Part shown: positions 33,901 to 42,375 of the stretch, in pieces
Position numbering within the stretch: position 1 is the stretch's first letter
Layout: each line of letters opens with the position of its first letter
Assembly (NCBI GenBank): GCA_049509515.1
Contig: JBEKZV010000024.1
Coordinates: 8,306 to 72,305, forward strand
Source: JBEKCP01 sp049509515
GTDB lineage: Bacteria > Planctomycetota > Planctomycetia > Pirellulales > Thermoguttaceae
Direction: 5' to 3'
Length of the DNA: 64,000 bases
The notes under the pieces: model-generated
Seen by the model: only the letters and a program-made list of their open reading frames with translations
What the model was told of the DNA's origin: nothing
Databases searched by the model: none
Made by a program: the position numbers and the translations under genes

Positions 33901-36900
33901 TCTCCCCCCGTGCTGCGTTGACGGTCATGGCCCAGCGACCGGTAGGATCGAAGCAACTGTACTTCGGATCGCTCCGCTTTGCGGACGGCAAATGATAGAT
34001 CACATCGGCGGCCGCAAGGCGGGCGATTTCTCGGCCCGTGGCGGCATCCCAAAAGCCGCCCCGCGCTCCTGTGAAGGCCATGACCTTGCCGTTCGGGCTC
34101 AGTCCCCACGTGCCGTCCGCGTTTAGATCGCCGGTATTCTGCAACGGCACGAGGGGCTTGTCAGTCCCTTGCTGCAGCGCCAGTCCGGTCCCAGCCCGCC
34201 ACCAAAGGAGCGACTTCCAATCGTTGCGTAGGTCACGCACAAAACCGACGAGTTTGGCGGCGCCCGTCGGAGGAGCGAACAACTCCTGACCGTCCGCCCA
34301 TCGCCAGTGCAGGAATCTTCGCTTGTCTTTCTCAGGGAAGTCATCCAGCTCGATCGTGCAATGCGTGCCTTGAATGTCGGCTACCCAAGGGATGGCGGTC
34401 GTGGGGAATGTCGCCTCCTGCAAGAGCTTGAAGTCGGGCAACGTCCACAGTTCGAGGTGGGCCATGCCGCTGTCGTGCAAATTGCCACAGAGGATGAGGC
34501 GGTCTCCGCCAGGATTGTACGCCGACTTTGGCGCCCTGGCGTTCGTCCAGAGCTTCTTGCCGAGTTCCCTCCGCTTGCCGGTGGTCAAGTCCCAGGCGAA
34601 CACGCGGTACGGATCGCTGGATAGCACGTCTTGCGAGGCTGAGACGTCGACCTGACCGTTGAAGACGATTCCCAGCGAGCCTTCCGGTAGGAACTCCGTT
34701 TCTTCCAAATCGCAGACCTTCTGGGCCGTTTCCAAGTCGACGACCGCGCAGAACTGGGGCGGATACCAGCGGTTGCCGCCGAACACGGACGCCCGCCGCC
34801 CATCGCGTGTCAGCAAAGCACCCGTATGGAACCGTGGAAACTGTAGCGTGCCGACGAGCCGCACGTCGGGCAACCGCCAGATTTCCAGATCCACGCTGGT
34901 GCCGACGGCGCGGGGATAGGAAGCCAGCAGCCAATCCCTCGACGGCGAGGAAACGAAGGTGATGAAGGGGAGCAGTCCGCCCGCGCTGAGCCGCGCGCGA
35001 AGGTCAATCGGCCGGTCCAATCGGCCCAGCAATCTGCGGTCTCCCAGCGACCAGACTGCCAAGCTTCCGCGGCCATCCCGCTCGTCCGCAACGGTCAGCG
35101 CGAAGCGGTAGTCGGGACTGATCCCACTAGACTCCCAAAGCCGGCCGTTCCCCTCGTTCGGGAACGCGTAAACGCTGCGGCCGTCTTCCACCGAGTGCAG
35201 CTCGGTACGATCCTGGCTGCGACCGCCGGGCAACAACTCGCGCCGCGTAACCAAGAGGGATTGGCTTCCCTCGCGGAGGAAGTCCCAGGTCGGGTAGGGA
35301 TCCGGCGGCCAATATCTCCGGCCCTCCGTTTCAACGGGCAGCGAGGGGGTCCACATGTATCGCCGCCAATCCACATTTTGGCCCTGCAAGCTCGTCGAGA
35401 GGCCCGGCGAAAATGTGACGTCTTGCGCGGAAAAGTCGACGCTGGGGAACCAACCCCGCGGTGTATTCTTCGCAGGCGACGCGACATAGGGGATTCCCGC
35501 CACCCACTGCAATTTCCGCCCCCGCCAAGCGCGGACAAGGTGGTCGGGGGCCCCGCTGAGCAATAGTCCGTCGGCATTTCCATCGAGGCTTGTAGGCGGC
35601 TCGTCGTGGTGGAGCACGCGCATCTCGACCTGCGGCAACATGGCGTGCCAGAACACGAGTTGCGCCGGGGCGGGCCGGCCGTCCACCGTGCGACGCTCGA
35701 CCATCGCCACCCCCAAGCGACAGGGGACCATATTTCCGACCTCGACCTTGGTTCGCTGGTCGGTGGGCCAGTTTTCGCTGGCAGTCGCTCCGGTGGCGGC
35801 GTCGACCAGCGACAGGCCCGCAGTACTGCGGATGAACAAGGCCCGGCCGTCGCTGCCAAACATCAATTCGTTGAAGCTGTCATTGTCCTGTTTCCGGTTC
35901 TGCCAGACGACCTGCGGCTGCGCATCCCGGCTCCAGTCGCACAGTTTGACAGCGGAATCCAGGGCGGTCCTCGTGGCCAGGTAACGGTCGGTGCTCGCAT
36001 TGAACGGCTGGGAGCCGGCGCTGCGCGTGCGCGGCTCGCGGCGCGGGCGCGCGTCGGGGAGTGTCCAACACAACGCCTCTTGGCCCACGTGGTACTCCAA
36101 GCGATTGTCGGCCGGGAAGCTCAGTGTGGCCGGCGCCGTCTGATGAGAAACATTGGCGGTTTTTTCTCCCCGCCATCCGTGTTCCATCGTCGACGTCGTC
36201 AGCGTCTTGGCGGCAAAATCGTCGGGGACCCTCAGCCGGTGGAGCACTTCGCCGTCAAGACCGAGAACCAGAACGGTCGTCGTGCCGGGGTAAACGGCGG
36301 CGACCTGCTGTCGGTCGGCGCGAACGGCAATCGCCGGCATGGCGGTTGGATTGGGGCCTTCGGGAAGCGGGACCGACCGCCCGCGCTGCAAGCGGATGCC
36401 GGTCAACGCCCGCGTGGCCTCGTTCCGCAGGGTATTCGCCTGTTGCTCCCACCAGCGTCGCTCCTCGTCGCCCAGGAGCTGTCCGCGATCGCTCAGTTCC
36501 CCCACCGCACCGAGGGCCTGCTCGTGCAAGGCGCCTACCTGCCTGATGGCGGCGAGGATCTCTGCGTGGATATCGGGCCGGTCGGTGGCGTTGCGCAGCG
36601 CGCGGAGTTTCGCCAAGTGGGCGTCGGTCTGCGAGTGATAGCCTTCCAGAACCGAGCGCCATCTCTCCGTCTCGGCCGCATCCGCCTTGGTACGGGCAGC
36701 GTCGGCCATCTGCATCGCTTCGATCTTCGCGCTGCGCATCGAGATGCCAACGTAGGCCACGACCGCAATGACAACGGCAAGCAAGAAGCCCATGGCACCG
36801 TAGATGCGCGCATTCCGCGTCTTGCGTTCCTGCTCGCGGCGACGCAAATCATCGTACTTTACCCCAAGGATGGTCGCCAACAGACGCAACTTCGCCATTT

Positions 36901-37405
36901 GACTCCGGTAGCCCAGCGATTCGTCATCACTCGGCCGCACATCGGCCGCCAACGGCTCGTCGGCCCCGATCCCGGGGCGGATTTCGTAAAGTTCCTCGGG
37001 GAACGCTTGGCGGGGTTCGCCCTCGATCAACAACGCCAGGATCCGCCCTGCGCGGCCCCACTCGCGAAACAAGGCGATTTCCCTTCGCACCCATTGAGAC
37101 TGGGGTGTACGCGGCGAGCAGACGACTATCAGGTTGCGAGAGGCGCGTAACGCCTTCTCGATTTCAACTGTGAGATGGGCGGAAGCCGACAACTCGTCTT
37201 CGTCGCGGAAACAACGTTGCAGTCGCTTTGGCAGACCGTGAGATTTGCACAGTCGCCTTGGTGGGCGGTAGGTCTCCAAGGAGCGATGAAGCCACTTGGC
37301 CCATGTGCGGTCTGGCTGCAAATGGCGGTAACTGATGAAAGCGTTGTAGGAGTACTCAGCGCCAAGATCTGCGCCTTTTCCATTGCCCGACTTCTGTCCT
37401 GCCAT
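30944..37405 (-). CDS. Giant TIR-TM-WD40-TPR protein
   Basis: A 2,153-residue protein. Residues about 18-150 are a TIR-family domain of the bacterial type (YNAFISYRHLQPDRTWAKWL, CFRDEDELSASAHLTVEIEK, LIVVCSPRTPQSQWVRREIA). Glu81/Glu83 lie on the helix where catalytic Glu is expected in NAD-cleaving TIRs, but alignment is needed. Residues about 201-222 (IYGAMGFLLAVVIAVVAYVG) are one membrane helix. Residues about 330-1,560 are WD40-like propeller repeats (e.g. VAFSPDGRRLAAMAEDG, LALSPDGTLLAVGG) and the rest holds about a dozen TPRs. The ATG at 37405 (GGAG 8 bases upstream) was preferred to one 21 codons earlier. Plausibly a membrane-anchored TIR sensor/effector or scaffold. Confidence 0.82.
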   Translation of the reverse strand: MAGQKSGNGKGADLGAEYSYNAFISYRHLQPDRTWAKWLHRSLETYRPPRRLCKSHGLPKRLQRCFRDEDELSASAHLTVEIEKALRASRNLIVVCSPRTPQSQWVRREIALFREWGRAGRILALLIEGEPRQAFPEELYEIRPGIGADEPLAADVRPSDDESLGYRSQMAKLRLLATILGVKYDDLRRREQERKTRNARIYGAMGFLLAVVIAVVAYVGISMRSAKIEAMQMADAARTKADAAETERWRSVLEGYHSQTDAHLAKLRALRNATDRPDIHAEILAAIRQVGALHEQALGAVGELSDRGQLLGDEERRWWEQQANTLRNEATRALTGIRLQRGRSVPLPEGPNPTAMPAIAVRADRQQVAAVYPGTTTVLVLGLDGEVLHRLRVPDDFAAKTLTTSTMEHGWRGEKTANVSHQTAPATLSFPADNRLEYHVGQEALCWTLPDARPRREPRTRSAGSQPFNASTDRYLATRTALDSAVKLCDWSRDAQPQVVWQNRKQDNDSFNELMFGSDGRALFIRSTAGLSLVDAATGATASENWPTDQRTKVEVGNMVPCRLGVAMVERRTVDGRPAPAQLVFWHAMLPQVEMRVLHHDEPPTSLDGNADGLLLSGAPDHLVRAWRGRKLQWVAGIPYVASPAKNTPRGWFPSVDFSAQDVTFSPGLSTSLQGQNVDWRRYMWTPSLPVETEGRRYWPPDPYPTWDFLREGSQSLLVTRRELLPGGRSQDRTELHSVEDGRSVYAFPNEGNGRLWESSGISPDYRFALTVADERDGRGSLAVWSLGDRRLLGRLDRPIDLRARLSAGGLLPFITFVSSPSRDWLLASYPRAVGTSVDLEIWRLPDVRLVGTLQFPRFHTGALLTRDGRRASVFGGNRWYPPQFCAVVDLETAQKVCDLEETEFLPEGSLGIVFNGQVDVSASQDVLSSDPYRVFAWDLTTGKRRELGKKLWTNARAPKSAYNPGGDRLILCGNLHDSGMAHLELWTLPDFKLLQEATFPTTAIPWVADIQGTHCTIELDDFPEKDKRRFLHWRWADGQELFAPPTGAAKLVGFVRDLRNDWKSLLWWRAGTGLALQQGTDKPLVPLQNTGDLNADGTWGLSPNGKVMAFTGARGGFWDAATGREIARLAAADVIYHLPSAKRSDPKYSCFDPTGRWAMTVNAARGEISVWDLETEKVAHRCRPRQSADPPFDPARDLLKLHPNGKRLAVLSRGVLRLWDLEHNRQVLALDKPGHFTPVACVAQHPGTGLVASGDAEGVILLWNRKDGRLRRTLFAPGEAVVGLAFSPDGRRLAAMAEDGISLADLDGHVVWTREVPQPKTFLAKMLFHPGGGFLLAGTADGRLLVIDAKTGRYLADKTIDPSGVSALALSPDGTLLAVGGRSGQVHLWDVARREPRSASWDSYSPVGALTFVDGNDLLAVGGGRSIQFVETSGGRLVWTLEITHGPVRSLLLDDRSGELAVADSSENVVIFNLPHLLDRLEGLKLGIPEFPHGKWPLPKEPAPPVRHTWQDWQQKADRYRDDHEVAAAVWAYGQASLADPGQWQPLNALGEILDHAWGAPTLQGERASARSACQNAVNYFSKALVLRPDDWQIWRNRAQVYARLHDWPKALDDFTQAIAIDAKQAQLWHGRGLVCHALRRYDEAIADFDHALQLDPKLTDAAVQRAEALRWKGQYNRAIADLGEVLRQDPHAAKALAVRSAAYRGKAELDPALADANEAIRFQPDLAFAFTQRGEIYRQKKQYELALADFDEAVALDPEYPNPHLARGIIYAAQKQFARAIVDILDAIRQDPDNSVSYMALGDIQVRRREFEAAIACYDQAVRRTPLNPLGYCQRGEAKFQKGDYRGAVADYDEAIRLQPDLATAYLGRGIVESLLQQEEKALVDYEKAATLSPKWHLPWFNRGRLCFSRGDYDKAIACFSQAIELKGDYLDSLRGRANAYAELGQWEKAVADFSAAVRLAPGDPADQYRRAYAMLGSGAGEKCRAANAEMLKTFHDTRDPRIVVFAALSGVLVSGAAEDPRPYLEMIEKLGPAASKSYEATWLWGAALYRCGRFEEAAQKLAAAAKLKAGDGAPFDVLLLALVYAKSGRAVAARICLDKATPWIEHRCGAERHTPDQLAPWQVRLELLSLRREAEELLKPAGENRPKTAQ

Positions 37406-37578
37406 GATTGGGCTCCAGGCTAGCACTCCGCTCAAGAAACCGGATGACGACCCGGCATGGGGAAACATAATTCGTATTGGTATAACCGCTATGTGCCCGT
37501 ACCGCCAGCCCCTCCGCCAACACTCATCCCGAAGGGGCGCGCCACGGGTTCTCCTCCTGGGGGTGTGCTTGGTAATGA

Positions 37579-37872
37579 TCAGGTTGGATCGGGACGGTCG
37601 GCCGGCGTCTTGGGACGATCGGGGAGGGCCGGAATTGCCGGCCGGTCCGAGACAACAGTGAGGTCCGCCGAGGCCGGGACAACAGGGTGTGGGGCCACCA
37701 GGTCCTCGACCAGCAGCTCGCTTATCTCAGGCTCGGCACCCCTCTCCTGCCGCAGGCCGTAGAGCAGGAAGCAGCACAGCCCGATGGCCCCAAGGCAGAT
37801 AAGTCCCACGGTCATTATGAGGGCGAGGAGGCTGGCCGCGGCCAAGCGGGGATGGGAAGTGATTCTGGACAT
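37579..37872 (-). CDS. Small single-pass membrane protein (97 aa)
   Basis: The ATG at 37872 has GGAGG 5 bases upstream, the best ribosome site in this area. Residues about 10-40 form one hydrophobic helix (LAAASLLALIMTVGLICLGA then IGLCCFLLYGL), followed by an acidic and proline-rich tail ending PADRPDPT. It precedes the TIR gene on the same strand with about 170 bases between. Another frame (from a Met near 37990) also has a hydrophobic segment and overlaps it, but its ribosome site is worse. Function unknown; position suggests it may be linked to the TIR protein. Confidence 0.5.
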   Translation of the reverse strand: MSRITSHPRLAAASLLALIMTVGLICLGAIGLCCFLLYGLRQERGAEPEISELLVEDLVAPHPVVPASADLTVVSDRPAIPALPDRPKTPADRPDPT

Positions 37873-38047
37873 ACGACCTCCACGAGGAAAGGAGCTTCCG
37901 CAGCAGGGCCTCCAGGGCCCGGCGGAGCCGCACCTGGCGAACCAGGGCGGCCATCACGACAAACGGGGCCAGCCCGAAGGCGGCCATAGCAAGGTGGTTC
38001 AATCGCGGGTCTCCTGAAAGCGGTGGTACAATCAATCGTAACAAGCA

Positions 38048-38100
38048 GCCCGCAGGGCCTTCGTTCAAGCGGTGGAGCAGGGGAAGAAGGCCCTGCGGGC
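38048..38100. repeat. 15-bp perfect inverted repeat
   Basis: GCCCGCAGGGCCTTC (38048-38062) and GAAGGCCCTGCGGGC (38086-38100) pair perfectly around a 23-base loop. No gene end on the plus strand is close; it could be a terminator or insertion footprint. Confidence 0.6.
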
Positions 38101-38430
38101 CAGAAAGCGGGCGAGATGGCGTGGCAGAACGTCCCCCATTCAATACTGCCGTGTGGGCGAGTCGCTCTTAACAGACGGCGCGGTTTGATAGTAAACCGCG
38201 CACCACGCTGAGCGGTTGCCAGGGGCTGGGCGACGCGGCGGGCTTTCCCGGCGGTTTCGCACGGGCCCTTCCCTGTGCCACTGGTCGTCGTGCCCGCAGC
38301 ACTCCTGGCCGACACGTCAGCCGGCCGCCAGAACTTCGTCTGCGGCTCCAGTCGCGCCGCAGGTTTCGCTGTCGGGTCACACTGCCGCTGAACACCGTAG
38401 TCTGTGCCGGCGTGATAGCCGGGGGCCTAC

Positions 38431-38532
38431 GTGGACCTGCACAACGTGCCCGGGCGGGTGGAACGGGTGGACCAGAACCACGTCAAGTATTTCCTGGACC
38501 TGCCGACGGGGAAGAAGCAGATGGTGGACTAA
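38431..38532 (+). pseudogene. C-terminal fragment of a hypothetical protein
   Basis: The frame GTGGACCTGCAC... reads VDLHNVPGRVERVDQNHVKY then FLDLPTGKKQMVD and stop. The composition and codon usage look like a real protein C-terminus. Upstream it hits a TAG at 38416-38418, with only a GTG available as start, so it is likely a remnant. Confidence 0.4.
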
Positions 38533-39968
38533 AGCGTCACGTACAAACTTGTATAGCGTCCCCGTACAGTACCCCGAAAACACGGGAAAAGGCTTATTTT
38601 GCGGGGTTTCCTGCACCTTACCGCCGCTCGGCTGTACAGTGTAGTTTGGCTGTATCTGTTCCGAGAAACGTCGTAAGTCCCATTCTTGTTTGGACTAACG
38701 TCAATACTCAACACGATGCCTGGTTCCCGCAGTGTTTGCCCGCTTCTCGCGCGGTTCCCGGGAATCGTCGAGGAATACCGAAGGGGGCATCCTGGCCGCA
38801 GCGAAATGAGCCCGTGCCGAGCCAGTCGATGCTAGCATCGAGAACATATTGCAGGATAGTCGGTTAGGTCGATCCAAAACACAGATACAGTCAAATTAGA
38901 AACTCACCGTTTGCGCGGCTTAGACGAAATGCTTCAGGCGGGCCCGCCGCCCGTGGGTAACTAGGGGAGCTACCATCCGGATGCTAATACCCCGTCCGCC
39001 TCCTGTCAAACGTGCTCGGCAGTCCGCGGTCCTCCGCCCGGCTGGAACAAGCTCCGCGAGACGACCTTCGCCGATCAAGACCGGCTCCGCGTGATCCATC
39101 AAAACGGTCGGCTGGGCAAGCCCGACAGCAGATGGCGGCAGCTCCGCCAGGCGCGGCGAAACCTGTTCCTTACGGCAATCGCCAGCGACATGGGACGCGG
39201 TTCCTCCACCGATAGGTTCGCTCGGCGCAAGGCCGCGCGGCACTAGCCGAGGCCATCTCCGGTTGTTGTTTGCGCGAGCGTCTCGAAATCGCAACCATAT
39301 TTCGGGGACCGCGAAAAAACACCGGTTTCCCGCAGCGACGGCACCTGCTTAACCTGCGTCGGTCGCCCCCACCGACGCAACCAAACGCATCTTGCCTGCG
39401 CGCGGCGGTCACATCGGACCGACGCATCGAAACGACCAGGGCCTGGCCGCCAGCCATCAGGCCAGTCCCGGGGGGCTGCCGACGGGGTTCGGTTTCGCGC
39501 GCCCCCCCTGCGCCCCCTTCCCCGCCCGCGGGGGCTCCACGGACCTGGGATTGTTACTCGCCCAGGTCGCCTCCCGCCTTTTGCCTTGAAATCGGGCCGG
39601 CACGTCGGATGGGCTGGTCGCGAGAGGTGTCCAGCGCCAGGTGTCAGGTGACAGGTGTCAGGTGTCAGCCCCCTGCCGGGAGACTCCAGGCGGCGGCGAT
39701 CTTTGACAAGTCGGCGCGAGGGACCCTCCAGGGGATCGCTCCTTTGGGGGCGTCTCGACGCCTGTCGGCAGGAAACCGGCGGACTATACTCCCCAGGGGG
39801 AGGGATTCGGTAGCAGGGTTCGTTTTGGAAAATCGCAAGAATGAAGAGCAACGAGCACGCTGGGGCACTGATAACTGGCTGGGCACCCGTTGTGACCGCC
39901 TTCGCCCGGATGCCGCCGAGCGCCAAACTCCGGGGTGCGACAACGCTTCTTGGCGATTGTACCAGCAA

Positions 39969-40034
39969 CATACCAACCCGAAGCGCAAGCGAGGGCCCCT
40001 GCCTCGGCCCTCGCTTGCGCTTCGGGTTGGTATG
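39969..40034. repeat. Perfect 28-bp palindromic repeat (AACCCGAAGCG family)
   Basis: CATACCAACCCGAAGCGCAA then GCGAGGGC pairs perfectly with 40007-40034 around a 10-base loop. Same family as 30146-30239, but with A-T instead of C-G at the variable stem position. Confidence 0.85.
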
Positions 40035-40171
40035 CGAACACCAAGAAGATTTGCCAGACCGAAACTCCGCAACTCCTTGACAGGGAATAAGAACGGGATT
40101 ATTGATAGGGACGGTGGATCTGCGCCTGCCGCCCGATGCCCGACAGTTTTGTTTTCATTCCAGGGGAGGAA

Positions 40172-40247
40172 GGGGACAGGTCCATGTTTTCGGACATGGC
40201 GGCCACTGCAAGAAAGCGGCGGTCGGCCGAAAAATGGACCAGTGCCC
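40172..40247. repeat. Imperfect inverted repeat with GGGGACAGGTCCAT arms
   Basis: GGGGACAGGTCCATGTTTTC then GG on the left and CCGAAAAATGGACCAGTGCC then C on the right pair with few mismatches around 33 bases. It ends about 60 bases before the GH51 start. Confidence 0.7.
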
Positions 40248-40310
40248 GGCCGGCGCCGGTGGCTGTGACCCTTGCCCCCCCGGGTGATCTGGAGATCGAG
40301 GAGGAAGCCC

Positions 40311-42311
40311 ATGAACGTCCTGCCGCGGCGGTTGCCGCTCTGGTGTGCCCTGTGCTCGATCGCGGGCGCCGGTCTCGGGGCGTCGGCCGAACCGCCTGCC
40401 GCGACGATTACCCTGGACGTGAAGACCGCCGGGCCGACGATATCGCCGCTGCTGTTCAGCTTCAACCTGGAGCACACGCGGCACGCCATGTGGAAGGGCA
40501 TCAGCGCCGAGTTGCTGGCCAACCGCAAGCTCGCCGGAAAGAGCGTGGCCGATGGACTGAAGCAGTCCAAGGTGGTTCGGGGCGCGGAGGGTCCCGACGG
40601 CGCGGTCGCCCATTGGTACGCCGTCGGCAAGCCGGCGGCTCGACTGGCTCCCGACACGCAGCGGTTCTATGCCGGAGAGCAATCGCAGCGGATCGAGATC
40701 GTCGCCGGGGGCGCGGCCGGCGGGATCGGCCAGGGCGAAATCCCCATCCAGGCCGGCACGGAGTATGCGGCCCGCTTTCAGCTCATGGCCGTGCCCGCGC
40801 TGAATGTCAGCGTGCGGCTGTGCGACGTTGCGGGCAAGGAGTATCTCCGCCGGACGCTGCGGCTGGGGGAAGGCGATTGGCGTCCGTGGGCGTTCAACTT
40901 CCGGGCGCCGCAGACGGACCTCAAGGCCAGGCTCGAAATCACCTTCGAGGGCCCGGGCACGCTGTGGGTCGGTGCGGCGTCGCTCATGCCGGCCGACAAT
41001 TTCCACGGCATGCGCCGCGACGTGATCGCGCGGCTCAAGGAGATTTCGGTGCCGATGCTGCGTTGGCCCGGCGGCAATTTCACCCGCGATTACCGGTGGA
41101 AGGAGGGCCTGCTGCCGGTCGACCGCCGCCCGCCGATCGCGGCCAGTTGGCACGAGACGCTGCCCTTCACCGACAACTACGATTTCCATGAAGTGGGCAT
41201 CGACGAGTACATGGCACTCTGCCGCGAGTTGGGCAGCCTGCCCAGCATCACGCTCAGCGTGGGCATCGGCTCGGGCGACCGCGAGGCCGCCGACTGGGTC
41301 GAGTACTGCAACGGTTCGGCCGAAACCCGCTGGGGCAAGATCCGCGCCGAGCGGGGGCACGCGGAGCCGTACCGGGTCGAGCACTGGACGATCGGCAACG
41401 AGGTGTGGGGCGATTGGATGGGGCCGTCGTTCTATACGCTCCCCGCTTACGCCGAGGTGGTCAAGCAGTATGCGGCCGCCGTGAAGAAGGTGGACCCTTC
41501 GGCGGCGTTGATCGCATCGGGCGTCGGCGCCGGCTGGGACACGAAGCTGCTGGAACAGACCGGAACGCCCTTCGCTTGGCTCTCGCGGCACGAGTATTGC
41601 CCCATAACGCGGGCGCTATCCGGACCGGCGGGCTGTGAGGAATTCACGCGGCAGGCGTGCCGCCCCCGGGACTTCGTCCTCCCGTGGCTCAAAGAGGCCC
41701 GCCGGGCACTCGACCAGGCCGGTCCCGGCGGCAAGCGGCTGGGCATCGCCTACGACGAATGGAACCTGTGGCACGACTGGTTCATCAAGCCGGCGGCCAA
41801 CGAGTGGCACGTTGGGCCGATCGACGCCGCCTTCGCCGCCGCGCACCTCAACATGCTCTGCCAGGAGGCGGCGAATCTCAACGTTTCCATGGCCGCCATG
41901 TTCCAGCCGATCAACGAAGGGGCGATCGTCGTCAAGCCGTTCTCCGCCGAGCTGACGGCCATGGGACAGGTGTTCGCCCTCTACCGGGCGCACCACGGCG
42001 GGCGAACGCTCAAGACCGAGCCGCCGCAAGGTCCCCGGGCGGTCGATGCCTGCGCGTCGCTCGCGGCCGGCGGCAAACGCGTCTGCGTGACGCTCGTCAA
42101 CCGCGCGACCGGCGAAGATCGCCCCATCGAGCTGCTGCTGGTCGGCGCGGCGCCCGCGGCCGCCACGGCCACGGTTCTTTCCGTCAAGCAACTGGAGCCC
42201 GATGCGGTGATGGACAAACGCGTGGACAACATCGCCGCCGGGAGCGACGGAAAGATACGGCTGCTCTTGCCGCGATTCGGCATAGCGCTGGTGGAGATCG
42301 CTGTGCGGTGA
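40311..42311 (+). CDS. Secreted GH51 alpha-L-arabinofuranosidase
   Basis: The 666-residue protein has a signal peptide (MNVLPRRLPLWCALCSIAGA), then GH51 features: RWPGGNFTRDYRWKEGL, acid/base Glu364 in WTIGNEVWGDW, nucleophile Glu483 in IAYDEWNLWHDWF and the C-terminal beta domain. GH51 enzymes release terminal arabinofuranosyl units from arabinan and arabinoxylan. GAGGAGGAAG lies just upstream of the ATG at 40311, which was chosen over a longer frame. The product would feed L-arabinose to the AraA/B/D route encoded 21-27 kb away. It converges with the secreted protein at 42376. Confidence 0.92.
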   Translation: MNVLPRRLPLWCALCSIAGAGLGASAEPPAATITLDVKTAGPTISPLLFSFNLEHTRHAMWKGISAELLANRKLAGKSVADGLKQSKVVRGAEGPDGAVAHWYAVGKPAARLAPDTQRFYAGEQSQRIEIVAGGAAGGIGQGEIPIQAGTEYAARFQLMAVPALNVSVRLCDVAGKEYLRRTLRLGEGDWRPWAFNFRAPQTDLKARLEITFEGPGTLWVGAASLMPADNFHGMRRDVIARLKEISVPMLRWPGGNFTRDYRWKEGLLPVDRRPPIAASWHETLPFTDNYDFHEVGIDEYMALCRELGSLPSITLSVGIGSGDREAADWVEYCNGSAETRWGKIRAERGHAEPYRVEHWTIGNEVWGDWMGPSFYTLPAYAEVVKQYAAAVKKVDPSAALIASGVGAGWDTKLLEQTGTPFAWLSRHEYCPITRALSGPAGCEEFTRQACRPRDFVLPWLKEARRALDQAGPGGKRLGIAYDEWNLWHDWFIKPAANEWHVGPIDAAFAAAHLNMLCQEAANLNVSMAAMFQPINEGAIVVKPFSAELTAMGQVFALYRAHHGGRTLKTEPPQGPRAVDACASLAAGGKRVCVTLVNRATGEDRPIELLLVGAAPAAATATVLSVKQLEPDAVMDKRVDNIAAGSDGKIRLLLPRFGIALVEIAVR

Positions 42312-42375
42312 ATCCGCCGTCGCGATGCGGGGATCGAGCGGCAAGGGCCCGGCCGCGCAGGGCCTCGAGACGACC

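Larger units (their letters stand above)
38533..40310. other. Repeat-rich, gene-poor stretch
   Basis: About 1.8 kb. 38540-38900 is AT-richer than its surroundings. At 38965-39246 a plus-strand frame without start codon reads like coding sequence (WNKLRETTFADQDRLRVIHQ); it may be a decayed gene. 39630-39665 carries the GGTGTCAGGTGACAGGTGTC motif. Two inverted repeats follow (39969-40034 and 40172-40247). No intact gene or RNA was recognised. Confidence 0.55.

Noticed and set aside
37727..38143. Minus-strand frame with a hydrophobic segment overlapping the 97-residue membrane protein
   Set aside because: The overlapping gene at 37579-37872 has a much better ribosome site; both are unlikely to be coding.
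38533..38900. Attachment site or tRNA fragment in the AT-richer stretch
   Set aside because: No cloverleaf, integrase gene or matching direct repeat could be found in the window.
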